DNA of 64,000 nt from Deinandra increscens subsp. villosa (taxonomy: Eukaryota; Streptophyta; Magnoliopsida; Asterales; Asteraceae). The stretch spans positions 29,309,061 to 29,373,060 of the forward strand of contig JBCNJP010000023.1 of assembly GCA_039602395.1 (NCBI GenBank), in the 5' to 3' direction. Position 1 is the stretch's first letter, and each line of letters starts with the position of its first letter. The position numbers were made by a program, and so were the translations under genes. Below, in pieces: positions 40,094 to 52,604 of this stretch. The notes under the pieces are model-generated. The model saw nothing but the letters and a program-made list of their open reading frames with translations, had not been told where the DNA came from and did not search any database.

Positions 40094-43000
40094 TTAGTTG
40101 CATTGGGATCGACCCGAATCAACAGCGTCAGGTCGCCCGGTGTCTTCCACAAAGTCTTTGATGGCCTTGGAAACAACTTTTGGTTTCCAAATTTGTAAAA
40201 GTTGTAATTTTTTATCAGAACCCGAATCAGATTCAACCGACGAACTTGATTTAGACTAAGACGATTTACTAGTTGACTTAAGCTTTGGGGACCATGGTTC
40301 ATTAAAAATTTGACCTTTGTTATCCACATATTTTGCAGTTTTGTGGATATATGCAGTCGTCGGACAATCAGCAGCTAGATGTCCTGGTTTACGACATACA
40401 TAACAAAGTCTGTCTCTAAAATTGTTTGAAAATGGTTTTGATTTTTCAGAATCAGATGAATGTTCAGAATGAAAGTTATCAAAGAAACCATCAGAAGAAT
40501 CATACTTAGGAGATGAACTCCTTGAAGATGAAGATCTTCTAGAATAATAAGAAAACTCCTTCTGAGATGGTGATTTCTTTGTAACTTTTGCTTTAGGAAC
40601 CTTCTCAGCCTTCACTGATTTCGTTGCTTGAACCGGTTCTTCCAACACTTTGTAACCTAAACCTTTATGTTTAGATATTAAGGCTTTGAAGAATTGGACG
40701 ACGAACCTGAATCAACTCTTGATTTAGCAACACTAGTGAATTTGTCTTTGATATCCTTTAGCTTGTTCTTTTCAATCAAAACTTTCTCTTCTTCGGTTGC
40801 AGATGAAGAACGGGAAACAACCTTATCAAATACTTTCTCATTTTCCAGCAATACAGACTTTGAAACAAATTTTGGAGCGTCACCCAAAGGTTTATCCTTC
40901 TTTTTAGACTTGGACTTGTTCTTCTTGGATGGAGTCACAAACTTGGAATAATCATGCAAGTCATCTTTTGGATCAATCTGAGCAGCAGTAACTTCAATTA
41001 AATCCACTGGTTGAGGAACCGAGTGAACATCATTCTGCTTAGAACTTTCTGAACTCTGATCCTGCTTGTATAAGAAATTAAGCAATGTCGGTGACAAATT
41101 GCAATTCTTAACTTATTTTTTTAATTCCAAAATCTCCAGTTTCGAGTCATTAATTTTCTGTTGACCGTCAAACACCTCTTGTTGTGACTTGATGAACTTT
41201 GCATTGAGATCATCATATTCATACGTCTGTAACTTTCTGATCACACATTCTGCAAATAGTTCTTGAAGAACACTTTCTCTCTTTTGTTTATAGATTTCAA
41301 CATCTTTAGTTAAGACTTCATTCTTGTCCCGGTCCAGAACATTCTCATCTTGAAGCATAGAAATCTTATTATGAAGTGTCTCAACTGTAATAGCAGTTTG
41401 TGCAATAAGAGTAGTAGCCTCTTCATATTTTTGCTGAACCGGATAACTCTTCTCAAACAAATTTTCAAAATCTTGAGTTGCGTCTAACGCTTCAGCTTTG
41501 GCTTTCTCACACTCTTCAGCCAATTGAGCCTTTTCCTTCAAAACATCTTCATGAATATGAACCAACTCATAATATTTCTTTTGAAAATCCTCCAATTCTT
41601 TCTTTAACACCACAATTTCTTCAGTTGATAATTGACAATCTTGTTCAAACCTTGCAATCTTCTTGAGCAACTTCTCACATTTATAACAGTTAAATTCATC
41701 ATCCTTTGAATTCTCAGAAGACTTAGGTAATTCTTCTTGAACCAAAGATATACTTGAAGAAGTATCAGATTCTATTAACAAGCTTTCATCATCATCATGT
41801 TGAACGGTTAAAGCAATTGAGATTGGAGTATGATTCTTCTTAACTTCTGAATCTGCATTCCAGGCAAATCCATCTGGATGCATAAATGTATTATTCCAAT
41901 CATGAGAAAGAGTAGCAGATTTCTGCTCAACCTTCTCAGCTCTATCGGATGGATGAAAAACTAAATGTGCATGCTGACCAGTCTCCAATTTACTTTCTGC
42001 AGAACTTGGACATTCTCGAGCAAAGTGACCATAAACGGAACACTTATAACATTTCACTTTAGATTTGTCCAATCCAATCTTTCCTTCCTGATTAAGTCTC
42101 TTCTTACCAGTTCTATTGAAAAACTTCTTTGTTCGACGAACCAACATTGCATATTGCCAATTGAGATCCATTTCTTCCAAATGATCATAATCAATCTGAT
42201 CATAATCTTCATTTGCTAACTCAGCATTACTCACAGAACCAGTGATAACACCAAAGTATGAAGATACTAATGCAGACATCAATGCATTATAATCATCGAT
42301 AGTTTGAACAGACAAAGCACTTTGGGTCGAAGAACTAGGAATTGACACAGAACAACCAGCAGAAGAATAACTTGGAATTTCAGATTTACCTGCTAGAAAT
42401 GTTGTAGGAGGAGCAGAACTAAGAATACTAGACTTCCCAGCATTCATTGTAGAGTCATTTTCACCATGATACACTGCAGGATTCTGAATTTGAGTAGGAA
42501 GTGATTTATTCACCATTAATTCCATATCCCGAGCCTGAATTCTTTGAACCAAATCATTAAAAGACAATCCTGAAAAATCTTTATCATGAGTAATCATCAT
42601 CACATAATTCTCCCATTTATCAGGCAATGCTTCCAAGATCTTTTCTTTCATATCAACCTCTTCTTTAGTAAGATTCACCAAACGCATTTCACTCATCAGA
42701 TGATCGAATCTTGCAATCAGATTGGGAATCGTTTCATTTTGATAATGTTTAAAACTATCAAACTCTTTCTTCAAAACCTTTGTCGACTTTTCTTGTATTG
42801 GTCATTGCCTTCACATCGTTTTTCCAATGCATCCCATAGACTTTTTGATGTGTAGTTACCAGCAAATTGATGAAGTAACTCTTTAGGCAATGCCATCGTT
42901 AACGTACCATATGCCTTTTTCTCAGCTTGATAAGCTTTCTTTTGTTCAGAAGACATTTTTATTTGAAGAATAGGTTCACCAGTTTCATCTTTAGGGTAAA

Positions 43001-43208
43001 CATATTGCTCAGTGAACGCTAACCACATATCAATGTCATTTGTATCGACAAACGCTTCAAACCGTTTAACCCAACTATGATAATCTTCCAATTTTAGCAA
43101 TTTGGGAACTTTCTGACTTGTTCCGATTTCATTATCATAATTCATCATTGTTTGCATCGTAGCTTGAACCGAATTTTGAATAGCTACGAACGCTTGAAAA
43201 TCGGACAT
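40094..43208 (-). pseudogene. gag: Copia C Gag, disrupted
   Basis: Starts MSDFQAFVAIQNSV at 43208 as in element A. The frame is broken by a one-base deletion at ~42775 (three A where A has five), an in-frame TAA at 41113-41115, a frameshift at ~40680 and an in-frame TAG at 40256-40258, and ends at 40094. It contains a first zinc knuckle (CYKCSVYGHFAREC, ~42058-42017), a long coiled-coil part (~41700-41120; LKKELEDFQKKYYELVHIH) and a second knuckle (CYVCRKPGHLAADC, ~40403-40362). The last codons (FVEDTGRPDAV) match the end of E gag (FSEDTGRPKAE), after which pol should start but does not. So the deletion, or original structure, removes pol exactly after gag. Confidence 0.88.
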
Positions 43209-43227
43209 TTTCAAAAAACTGAACACT

Positions 43228-43725
43228 GTTCACTCCGAACTTCGTCCGAACCTACTATACCCTCCGAAGTTGCTCCGAACTTAAAACAAAAAATCCGAAC
43301 TCTCAACGAACGTATCACCGAACTCAGAAACTCCGATCTATCTCCGATCCTAGTCCGAACTCCCTCCGAGACAGGATATCCACCGAACTCTCTCCGATTA
43401 GACTCCGAACCCTCACCGAATCAGGAAAACTGACCGAGCTTAATCCGAACCTGGTGTTCGGAGCGGTTATGCCAAATCTGAAGTTCGGCCAATCACGAAA
43501 ATTCGAAAACTTCGGAAAAACTCACTGAAATCGACACCTCTCGAGCTGTGAACACTCAATCAACTGAAAACGAACAAATACAAACATATTTGACGTAAAA
43601 CATGAAATTTTGAATGAATATTTTGAGATATGAAGATGAAAAACGAGCTTTGAAAGTCAAAAACGTGAATTCGAACTCAACAACTCTGGAAAACACTGAT
43701 TTCCGACTAGTAGAGCAAACCTAAT
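43228..43725 (-). promoter_or_regulatory. Copia C leader with CCGAAC array
   Basis: CCGAAC/CCGAT words from 43236 to 43490, as in element A. The frame at 43152-43433 is an artefact of the array. Confidence 0.7.
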
Positions 43726-43737
43726 GCTCTGATACCA
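43726..43737 (-). other. Copia C primer-binding site
   Basis: TGGTATCAGAGC on the minus strand, two bases from the LTR. Confidence 0.95.
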
Positions 43738-43739
43738 CT

Positions 43740-44068
43740 TGAAATTGCGTGAGCGTACAGATCTTCTACTTAGTCGTAACGAAATCAATATAAACGAATA
43801 GAACACAGAGAGTAAATACAAATCTGGCTTGTATTAACCACTGAGAGTTTACACAAAGACACTCAGAAGATATGACATGAACAACTGCTGAATTCTACAC
43901 AAGACAACATATTTATACTAAGCTAAACCCGCTGGTCCGAACCTGTGGTTCGGCCTGAGGTTCGGCCATGTCCGAACTCCAGGTTCGGCCTGAGTTCGGA
44001 CCTCAGCATTCTTGAGTGAATCAGTCTTGTATTCGATACTTCACATGACGATCAGGAACCATGTATCA
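43740..44068 (-). repeat. Copia C 5' LTR
   Basis: 329 bp, about eight substitutions from the 3' LTR. Confidence 0.93.
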
Positions 44069-47000
44069 AATGGGGTCATGTACTTGTTGTATATTGAACC
44101 AAAATATTAACCATGGACGATGAACCAATGTTTAGGTTATAAGAAGCAAAATCTACATCTCCACCTTTCACCACCACACAAACCCACTCCCCCCTCTCTT
44201 CCCTTTGAAACGGTCGGCACCCCCTCCTCCTGTCGCCGGCGAAGTCTGCAACCAGCCACCACCACCGTGACCGGCTTCCGCCGCTGAGGGCCACCACCGA
44301 ACCACCATCCATCGTCGCCGATTCCACCATTACCTTCCCTTCTTCTCTCGGTTCCACTCATAAACCCACTTATGAGTCTTCTAACTCCCTTCTTTCACCT
44401 ACATTTCTATATGATTAAACACCCAAATGTAACCACCAAGTCTTGACAACAATCCCATATTTTCTATATTTTTTTCATCAAAAACAACTAGTGAAGCTAT
44501 GTTGTTAATTTCTTTGATCTAAAAATATTATGGTGCCTTTGAGGCTTAAAGATAACCATAAAGTGGGTGTAACACACTCAAGAAGTCAAATGATAGTATT
44601 GGTGTGCACCATGATCTTCATCTTGTGTTCTTTCAATGTTTGATCCAAGAACAACCCCAAATGGATATTCATCCAAGAACTCACAAAGATGAGTTCATGT
44701 TCTTGATTTGTTATGATTATTAACCTACATTGTCCTAACACTTAGGTGTTAGTGGTTTTGGTCTAAAATCTAAGTCATGATTTAAAAATAACTAACAATA
44801 TATATAAGAAAAGATTTTGGGTGTTAAACTTACAATTATATCATGATTTGGTTATGTCTTGATCCTAGCACACTTTATGTTACTAAGGCTTAATTATGAA
44901 ATATGCATTTTTACTAGTAATTACAATTGGATATGTCATATACTAGCACTAATACTAATTGAACATGTTATAGGCTAGTATTAGTGTTATGATGATTTAT
45001 ACTAGTTAATAATTAAAATATGGTTTACTTATATGCATGAAATAATTTGTCTTACACTTTGGAGACAAATAAAGAAATACATAAGACATGCTTATTTTGG
45101 TAAAAATGACATTTATGTCAAAAGATGTAAATATTTGGATTTATTACAAATATTAGCTAGTTAAAGACATGTTTTAAAAGTTATAGAATTTCTGTAAATG
45201 TTCTAACTTAAAACTTTAACTTTTGTAGCTAAACAAAATGTTTACATCAAGGAAAGACCTTTAAATGTTTTAAAAACCTTTTTATAATTACCTTGATGAA
45301 TCAAAGTAACCGAAACGAGGAGACGTTTTCAATAAAACCGGGACCAATACGGCGATATACGCAAAAACGTAAACATATATGTCCAATCAAATAACATGTC
45401 TTATTTTTGCAAAATGACTTAAGAATTTATAATAAATAAACTTTTATAAATCCAAGTATCCTCAATATATTATTTTTCTTCAAAAATAATGTTTAATAGA
45501 AATAAATATTCTAGTTCATAAAATATTGAACGATTTCTATTATTAAACGTTTCTGACTCGAAACGTATCCTCAAATGATTTAAATGATACACGTCATACG
45601 ACGTGTTATACTTTAAATAATTATTTTTTGACTTATAACTATTTATAAAAGTTTTAAACTATTTTTTTATTAAAACTCACCAAATTTAGTCAATCATTAT
45701 TATTTGAATAATAATTATAAGTATTAACTAAAGATCTCATGTTGTTGCATAAGTATAAATGATAAATTATCGTTATCATTTTGTTAACTTATGATAAGTT
45801 TAAAAACTGACACGACTAGTAATAATGTAGTTATTCCGACAAGTTAATATAATTATTTTGACAATAATTATAACTTATATAAATAATCAATCAAGCTTAT
45901 AAAAATAATAATAAACATTATTATTTAACACAATGTTCAAGACTTGATTGATTTATTTAATGATTGTTTTCATTATTTTATCTATATTTATTTGACATAC
46001 ATGTAAATCAACACGTACGCATTTATTTAATATATATTAACAAACGGGTTTTCAAACGAATACAAACGGGATCATACGTCAAGACTTGACCGGTATAACT
46101 TGGGTAACAATTGTTACTCTAATGATTAGACCCTTATGCAAATTGTCTTATTATATTTATTTAGGACGATACTTGCTAACTTTATCACTCGGTTTAGTTC
46201 ATTCATCCACTGATCAAGTGAGTTTCACGACCCCTTTTCTTTTAACTGTTTTTATAATCTTGGGGGAGAAATCATGAACTGACAAATGTTTTACCTAATA
46301 TTATGGTTTATCTGTTAGTCGTATGACTGCTTATTCTCTTACTGCTGCCCAAACTATGGTACATTATCGTTATAAACGTAGTACAACTGAATTCCACTAT
46401 TAATTGATTTCAATTAGTTATGTGTGAAACGATAGCTATTGAATAGATCTATTTGGGTTGACAATCCTGTCCAGATTGCTCGCTCTAATCCTGACTCCGT
46501 ACATTGTCAAGGGGTACACATCAGTTTATGAAATCAAGGTTCAGGTGAAACGATATCTATTGAATAAATCTATTTGGGGTACATTGCTCGGGCGAGATAC
46601 TATGGGTGGGTAAACCTGAACCTCGCCAACTTTACGTAATATTTAAGTATGCCAAAACTGTTTTACAAATCTTAAATGTAGAGTCATAAACCTGTGAACC
46701 TCGCCAACTTTAAGTTGACTTCCTAAACTTATGATTTCTCGAGTAATTGAACTTCGTATGGATGACTTGCAAATGGGACTTCACCATAACTATCGGACCT
46801 GCTTTTCTGGATTCGTAGTCCTGACATAACCTAAATAAACCGTATTATGTTTTAATATTAAATTAACACTTTTATTTTCAAATGTAAGACATTATCATTT
46901 GACCACTCTTTCCCCTGCAATATAAATGATGTAATGTTTTTATATAACGTTTGAATCTACTAGAAGTCGTTCTATGTAATCCGTGACTATGAATCCATCT

Positions 47001-47076
47001 CGCTCACACATAACCCATTGACTGGGGTGTGATAGAAACAACGGTTTATATACTTGATTCCAACCCCGTAAAATTT
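44069..47076. other. 3-kb AT-rich non-coding DNA, gypsy-LTR-like
   Basis: No protein-coding gene recognised. A C-rich patch at 44160-44350 (CCACCACCACCGTGACCGG) and the later AT-rich sequence resemble the LTR and leader texture of large gypsy elements, but I find no ends. A local duplication links 46425-46500 and 46547-46610 (GTGAAACGAT, TATTGAAT, ATCTATTTGGG), and GAACCTCGCCAACTTTA occurs twice (~46618 and ~46696). The 93-codon frame at 44076-44357 is low complexity and is not called. Confidence 0.4.
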
Positions 47077-47860
47077 TGTCATTTGTGGAATGATAATCTC
47101 TTATGGATCATTTCCGGGTCAAACAACAAACATGTAATGGACAGAAGCCTACTATAAACCCAATCAATATCATAAATGCAGTCGAATGATTACAAGAACA
47201 ATACTGAAGGAGCATACATAGTGTTTAGGCCCGGGGGAGGTCGAGCATGACCTCCCCTCTCATATCAATACATAACAGACATGTCGAATGAAAACACTGG
47301 AAAAACTTACAAATGAAGAAGATAAGTAAACTATTTATACTACAACTGATTTGACGAATGAGCATGTGCCGCATGAGCTCATTTGGCGCTCATTCGGCGA
47401 CACTCATTAGGTGGTCATTCACCAACACCTAATGAGCAATCAACCTCTTCATTTGTTGAACGCGTTCCTCTATTCTATCGTCTCTGTTAACAACCACACA
47501 CAGAACTTGGATTAACAAATTCCCCTATAGAATTTACTGACGAATGATGATCCTTAACTTCTAGCAATCTTCAGTCAATCTGTTGCTTCACGAATTCTCG
47601 ATCTTCAGCAAATTCCCCCCGCGACTGAACTTCAGGTGTACAACACATCATTCGCAATCTTGTCAATCACCTCAATCAATAAAGTCCCCCTTCAAATAAA
47701 GCACCTCCATGAAGTAATTAAACCTCTGACCGGCATATGAGAATAGTTCACTCTATCAGTCGACTTGGTAATCACATAGTCATCTCACGAACATCACTGC
47801 ATCGGTACAGACTGGTAAAACGTTGCAACAATTAACTGGTGAAGTGCCATATAAATTTAG
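47077..47860 (-). mobile_element. Fourth copia (Sirevirus-like) family: 3' LTR and 3' end fragment
   Basis: LTR-like segment ending GGATTAACA at 47517, followed by a PPT (minus GTAAATTCTATAGGGGAATT) and further G tracts at 47607-47613 and 47684-47690. The putative LTR has words CGAATGA/TCATTCG/CTCATT at 47350-47440, arranged like the CCGAAC and TTTCGC words of the other families. It contains an inverted repeat GGGGAGGTC/GACCTCCCC (47234-47257). The left LTR end is uncertain (TG at 47077). There is no coding sequence, and no structured module was found in the short piece that remains. Confidence 0.5.
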
Positions 47861-48066
47861 ATGTTTAATGAAAGTTTATATTTATATAAAAATAAAAATG
47901 ATTTTTAACTTTTAGTTAAACATTATTACGTAATTACATATCTAAATGAATTTCGTTAATTGTTGAACATAATTAATATCATAATGGAAAAAGACAATTT
48001 TGACCATTCAAACCTTTTAACTTTTAAGTAAAAGATAAGTTTGGCATACTTCAATATATTGTAATA

Positions 48067-48108
<42 letters not shown>
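47861..48108. repeat. AT-rich DNA ending in (TA)n
   Basis: No gene. (TA)n at 48069-48108 borders the foldback element. Confidence 0.6.
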
Positions 48109-48116
<8 letters not shown>

Positions 48117-48858
48117 GAAGGATCAAATAAAAACAAGATGTTATTGCGAAAACAAGAAAACAAATATTAAAACCTCTATAACTTCCTCATACGATAATAT
48201 TTTTTTAAAAAATTTGCACCAAAAGTCTTAAAATTATGTCACCTTTAATTCTGGGAAAAAAAATTAAAAATATAAAATTTCGTGATTTTTTTTATTATTG
48301 CACATGTGCAATAATACGTATTAATTATATTACACATGTGCAATATAAACAAAAAAACGTTATTTTTTTTTAATTTTTTCCAGAATTAAAGATAACAGAA
48401 TTATAAGATCTATGGTACAATTTTTAATCAAAAATATTAACGTATGAAAAAGTTATAGAGGTTTTAATATTATTGCACGCACATGTGCAATAATAAAAAA
48501 ATTAAAAAAACGTTGATTTTTTTTTAATTTTCTCCAGAATTAAAGATAACAGAATTATAAGATTTATGGTGCAGTTTTTTATAAAAAAATTTTAACATAT
48601 GAAAAAAGTTATAAAGGTTTTAATATTATTGCATATGTGCAATAATAATAATAATAATAATTATTATTGCACCTGTGCAATAATAATTTTTTAAAAAAAT
48701 TTGATTCTTTTTTAAATTTTTTCCCATAACTAAAGATAACATAATTTTAAGGATTTTGGTGCAAAATTTTTATAAAAATATTAACGTATGAAAAAGTTAT
48801 AGAGGTTTTAATATTTGTTTTCGTGTTTTCGCAATAAAAGTTGTTTTCACATGATCCT

Positions 48859-48868
<10 letters not shown>
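48109..48868. mobile_element. Foldback/MITE-like element with ~180-bp terminal inverted repeats
   Basis: The left end ATATAGGGGAAGGATCA is complementary to the right end TGATCCTTACCCTATAT. The complementarity extends about 180 bp (48109-48290 against 48686-48868) with moderate divergence. The middle has direct repeats of an arm-like unit (around 48380-48470 and 48535-48620) and short palindromes of the form TTATTGCACATGTGCAATAA (near 48296, 48472, 48630 and 48660). No ORF. (TA)n flanks both sides, so the duplication cannot be read. Confidence 0.75.

Positions 48869-48902
<34 letters not shown>
48869..48902. repeat. (TA)n microsatellite
   Basis: Right flank of the foldback element. Confidence 0.8.
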
Positions 48903-48906
<4 letters not shown>

Positions 48907-48940
48907 ATACTTATACTTACTATATAAAAAACAAAAAGTT

Positions 48941-49303
48941 TGGTCATACTTGTAAAACACGTAATCGATCTTGCTAGTGCATTATTACAATCGGATTTGG
49001 ACAACACAAGGTAAATAATCTTCTTTATATTGATCACAGCTTGTAAACAGAGATTACAGCGAGTACTCAGGTTACACCATGTAAAACACACACTTAAGAA
49101 AGTTCAGACCTCACTCACACTCTCTGAATCAAATTGAAACCTATATATAGAGACTGGCCAGCGGACCAACTTACTAGCGTATCAGGTGGTCCGGCGTACC
49201 ACCTGATCCGCCACTGATCCGCTGGATCTATAAAACACAAACTTATAAATTACATACTCAAACTACCAAGACCTAGCACTAGACAACACAAAATGCTCTA
49301 ACA
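48941..49303 (-). repeat. Copia E 3' LTR
   Basis: Ends CTCTAACA at 49303 next to the PPT. The left end is not certain (TG at 48941 or 48951) because no second LTR exists. It contains GGATCAG/CCGGCGTACC words at 49158-49235. Confidence 0.75.
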
Positions 49304-49320
49304 AACTCCCCCTTGTCTTG
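49304..49320 (-). other. Copia E polypurine tract
   Basis: The minus strand reads AGACAAGGGGGAGTT against the LTR. Confidence 0.85.
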
Positions 49321-49322
49321 TG

Positions 49323-52300
49323 CTAGTCTTCAGAAGCTTTTGACTCTGTCTTCTTCCAATCCCGTCTTCTGTTATTTCCAGCATGAATCCCACCACCAAA
49401 ACACACATTTATCACCTTCTGAAATTGCATTGCTTGATCAAAACATTCAGGCTTGTAGAGAATCTTGTTAGAATGCAGCTTTTCAATATCATTCTTCGAC
49501 AGATTTATCAATGACATCGGGTCGTAGATTCTCACAACCTTGTTATCTTCTTTGATCACAATTACAGATTCTCCAGACACTTCATCATAATACCACCACC
49601 TCAAAGTCTTGATAAAATCTTGTTCAAGCCTTTTTAAAGGTATCTTCTTGAGCTGAACCGGCTTCTTATATTTCATAATCACTAATGGTCTGCCTGTGAT
49701 AGGATGAATATCTGTTGGATGCTCAGAGTAAGTTGGTCTTTGAGGAGTCAAAAACCTGAATCTTCCTTGACACTCTTCAATTAACTTCTCTTTAAACACA
49801 GCAGCCAAAAGATTTCCTTCATGATTCAAAAATGGACTTCTAGACAAATCCCTTACGTCACAAACAAGTAACGTGTTGAACCTTGAAGCATTCTTCAGAT
49901 ATATAATCCCAAACTCCTTTTTGATAGCATAGCATTTGAGTTCAGAATCATACATCCAGCTGATAATCTTTCCAGAAGCTTGTCTTCCTTTTCTGTCAAA
50001 AAACCTTTTCTGATTAGCACTCTTTGATGACTTTTCAACTTGAACTGGAACTGGAAGCTTCTTTGCTCTTTGTTCTTTTAACCAAGCTTCAAACAACAGC
50101 TTCTTTTCCTCTTCTTCAGACACATCAACAGACGCAGATGTTTCAGGTTGTTCTGATTGATTCTCTGTTTCAACCTTCTCTTCACTGTCTTTTCCAAAGA
50201 AATTAAAACCCTCAGAATAGTCGTTATCAGAAAAATTCCCATACATCGTCGGATCATTGGGATATTCTTCTGCCGTCATATCTTCCACTTCCACATGTTC
50301 CTCTTCAAACACCACTTCTTCTTCTGAATCATCTTCCTGGTATGGATCAGCAACTGGCACCTTATCAACATCGTCCACATTTAAAGCAAATATGGCTGCC
50401 AGCTGCTCTTTAGTGAAAGGATTAACCAACTCTCCCTCTTTCATCTCAACCCTTGATATCAGAGTCACATCATATATCTCTTTATCTGTAGACTCCCCCT
50501 GAGATGTCGTGGCTGTACCAGCAGCAGCAGATGATGTTCCTGCCACATCAGTACCAGTACCAGCATCACCAGCACCACCTTCTGGATTATCAGGGTCGTC
50601 GTTTAAAAACTTCATAACATCCTCTTCTTCTCTGCAAGTTTCCTCAGGATTCGGCCTTTTCTCCCCCTGAGCAGATAAAGCAGTAAGCATCTGCTTAAGC
50701 TGCTCTCCCATAGTCAGAGACAATTGCTTCAACTCAGCAATTTCCCGATCTTTTGCTTCATCCTGGGCTTTTAATCTAGCAAGTTCCTTTGTATGAGATT
50801 GATCTCTGGCAACTAACTCTTTACATAAATTCCTCAGCCCAGAAATCTCTTCAGCTTGCAACTTGTTTGTATGTTCAACTCTTTCAAATCTGGCTTGAAA
50901 CAATGCAAGCTTTAAATCAGTAGAAGAAATTGTGGAAGTAGTTGAAGAAGTGGAAGCAGAACCAGTAGTAGACGGTCTTTTAATAGTCAACTTTCTGATT
51001 GGAGGTTGTTGTGAACTTTGAACATCAGCTGCTTTGGTGGTTGGTTGAAGTGGGATAGAAGACAACGTAGTCACTTTTTGCTTCTTGCTAGGAGGACTTT
51101 GCCCAGATTTTCTGGCATCAGCAAGAAATGAACCAGGCTTCACTCCTTTATATCCAACAGCCATACTTTTCATACGCTTGCCAGGAACAACTGCAGAAGC
51201 TTTGCCTTTATCCACGGGCTTTGACTTTGCAACAGGCTCCTCCATCATAGGAGTATTCAGTATCTTCAGCTTGTTTGGTTCTAGACTCAAAGACAGAAGT
51301 ATCATGATTCTGAGATTTCAAATAAGCAATGTGAGCCTTAGAACCTCTCTTTACTGGAATTTCTCTTGTATTGTGCAAAATGAGAACATATTCACCAGAA
51401 TCTGAGTCAGTTTCAGACGAACTACCAATAACATCATCACCCTTAGCTCTAGTAACATCATCATCTGGAACATTCACCCGTTCAGAATCAATTACAGCTT
51501 CAGAAGTTACTTGCTCTTGATTTTGTTGTTGCTGAACAGGTTCTTGCACAACAGGTTCTTGCACAACAGGTTCTTGCACAACAGGTTCTTGATTAGCAGG
51601 TTGACCAATTTCATCATCTTCTACAAACACAGTCGGAAATCCATTATCATCATAGTGTAATTCATCATCAGAACTGTCAGAATGTTTAGCAGCACCATTC
51701 TCTGGAGCTACATAATCAGGATTAGCAAGATGACCAATCAACCGCTTATTCGGTGGAGCAACGGCATTTCCCTTTCGCTTGTAGTACACGAGAATCTTTC
51801 CAACAGCTACTCTGTTCATGTGCTTCATATCTATAATAGCAGCAACATTCTTTGGGAGATTCGGATGCATATCATTCAAGATCATCTGTATAAATCTTGG
51901 ATACATGATGCTTCTCACTTGTTTCACCAAAATGTTCTCTCTCATGTAGTTAAAAATCCATCCAGAGAAATTGAATTCTCTGTTTAGCACCAATGCACAA
52001 AAGAAAGATAGCACCTTCAAATCAAACTCTTCCTGACCTCTTGTTCTATTTCCAAAACACTTAATGATAACGCGCATCAAGTATTTATAAGGAGGACTCA
52101 GATTTGCTTTAAGGTACCATGGAACATACAATTGTCCATCATACTTAATTCTTTTTAACAAAGCTACCAAATCTTCTTCAGGAAATTCAGTTGGATAAGT
52201 AGCTTGATCATTTAATCGTAAAACTCTCCGCACATCAGCTTCAGAAATAACCACATCAGTTTCTAATATCTTTGCACGAATTACTGATGGCGTCACCGAA

Positions 52301-52338
52301 CAATCCAATTGCGCTGAATTCCAGAACATAACCAACAA
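49323..52338 (-). pseudogene. Copia E third ORF (env-like position), one frameshift
   Basis: Two frames, 52338-51208 (376 codons) and 51305-49323 (660 codons), overlap by about 100 bases and together correspond to the D ORF3, so one single-base frameshift lies in 51208-51305. The N-terminal domain has CSVTPSVIRAKILETDVVIS, YKYLMRVIIKCFGNRTRG and SIMYPRFIQMILNDMHPNLP. The middle has EPVVQ repeats and a coiled-coil-like segment (~50900-50700). The C-terminal domain has KIISWMYDSELKCYAIKKE, RWWYYDEVSGESVIVIKED and RIYDPMSLINLSKNDIEKL, matching the D protein motif by motif. No signal peptide or membrane helix is visible. The true start may lie upstream of 52338. Confidence 0.78.
51535..51592 (-). 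repeat. 15-bp tandem repeat inside copia E ORF3
   Basis: AACAGGTTCTTGCAC repeated almost four times, encoding EPVVQ units. Confidence 0.85.
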
Positions 52339-52604
52339 ATCTTTATAAGGTGGACATTCATGAGTAGCAGCAAAAAATATTCTTGATCGTCTGATGAACT
52401 AAAAAATGTTAAGAAAATGCGGCCTCCACTTTTCTGCAACATCAAGGAAAGCACAAACATTTTGTTCTCCAATCGATTTAAAATCTGCCATTTCTGTTCA
52501 TGTCATCAAAACAAACTGTCATTAAAATCAGTCAATATAATCAAAATTCTCAATGACAATCTCTGCTGTTAAGTAAATCGCTCAAACGAATAACTTTTGA
52601 AAAA

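Larger units (their letters stand above)
38149..44068 (-). mobile_element. Copia element C, gag-only, two LTRs
   Basis: 5.9-kb relative of A and B. The two 329-bp LTRs differ at about eight positions (2.4 percent). PPT (38478-38494), PBS (43726-43737) and a complete 3' non-coding region are present. Only a damaged gag lies inside, and pol and the third ORF are absent. It is therefore a non-autonomous or internally deleted derivative. The flanking pentamers (AACTC at 38144-38148, AATGG at 44069-44073) do not match. Confidence 0.92.

Noticed and set aside
38144..44073. Target-site duplication of copia C
   Set aside because: AACTC and AATGG do not match, and shifting the LTR ends by a few bases does not produce a match.
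44076..44361. Glycine/arginine/tryptophan-rich frames
   Set aside because: GC-rich low-complexity patch with two overlapping frames and no domain; more likely LTR or leader sequence.
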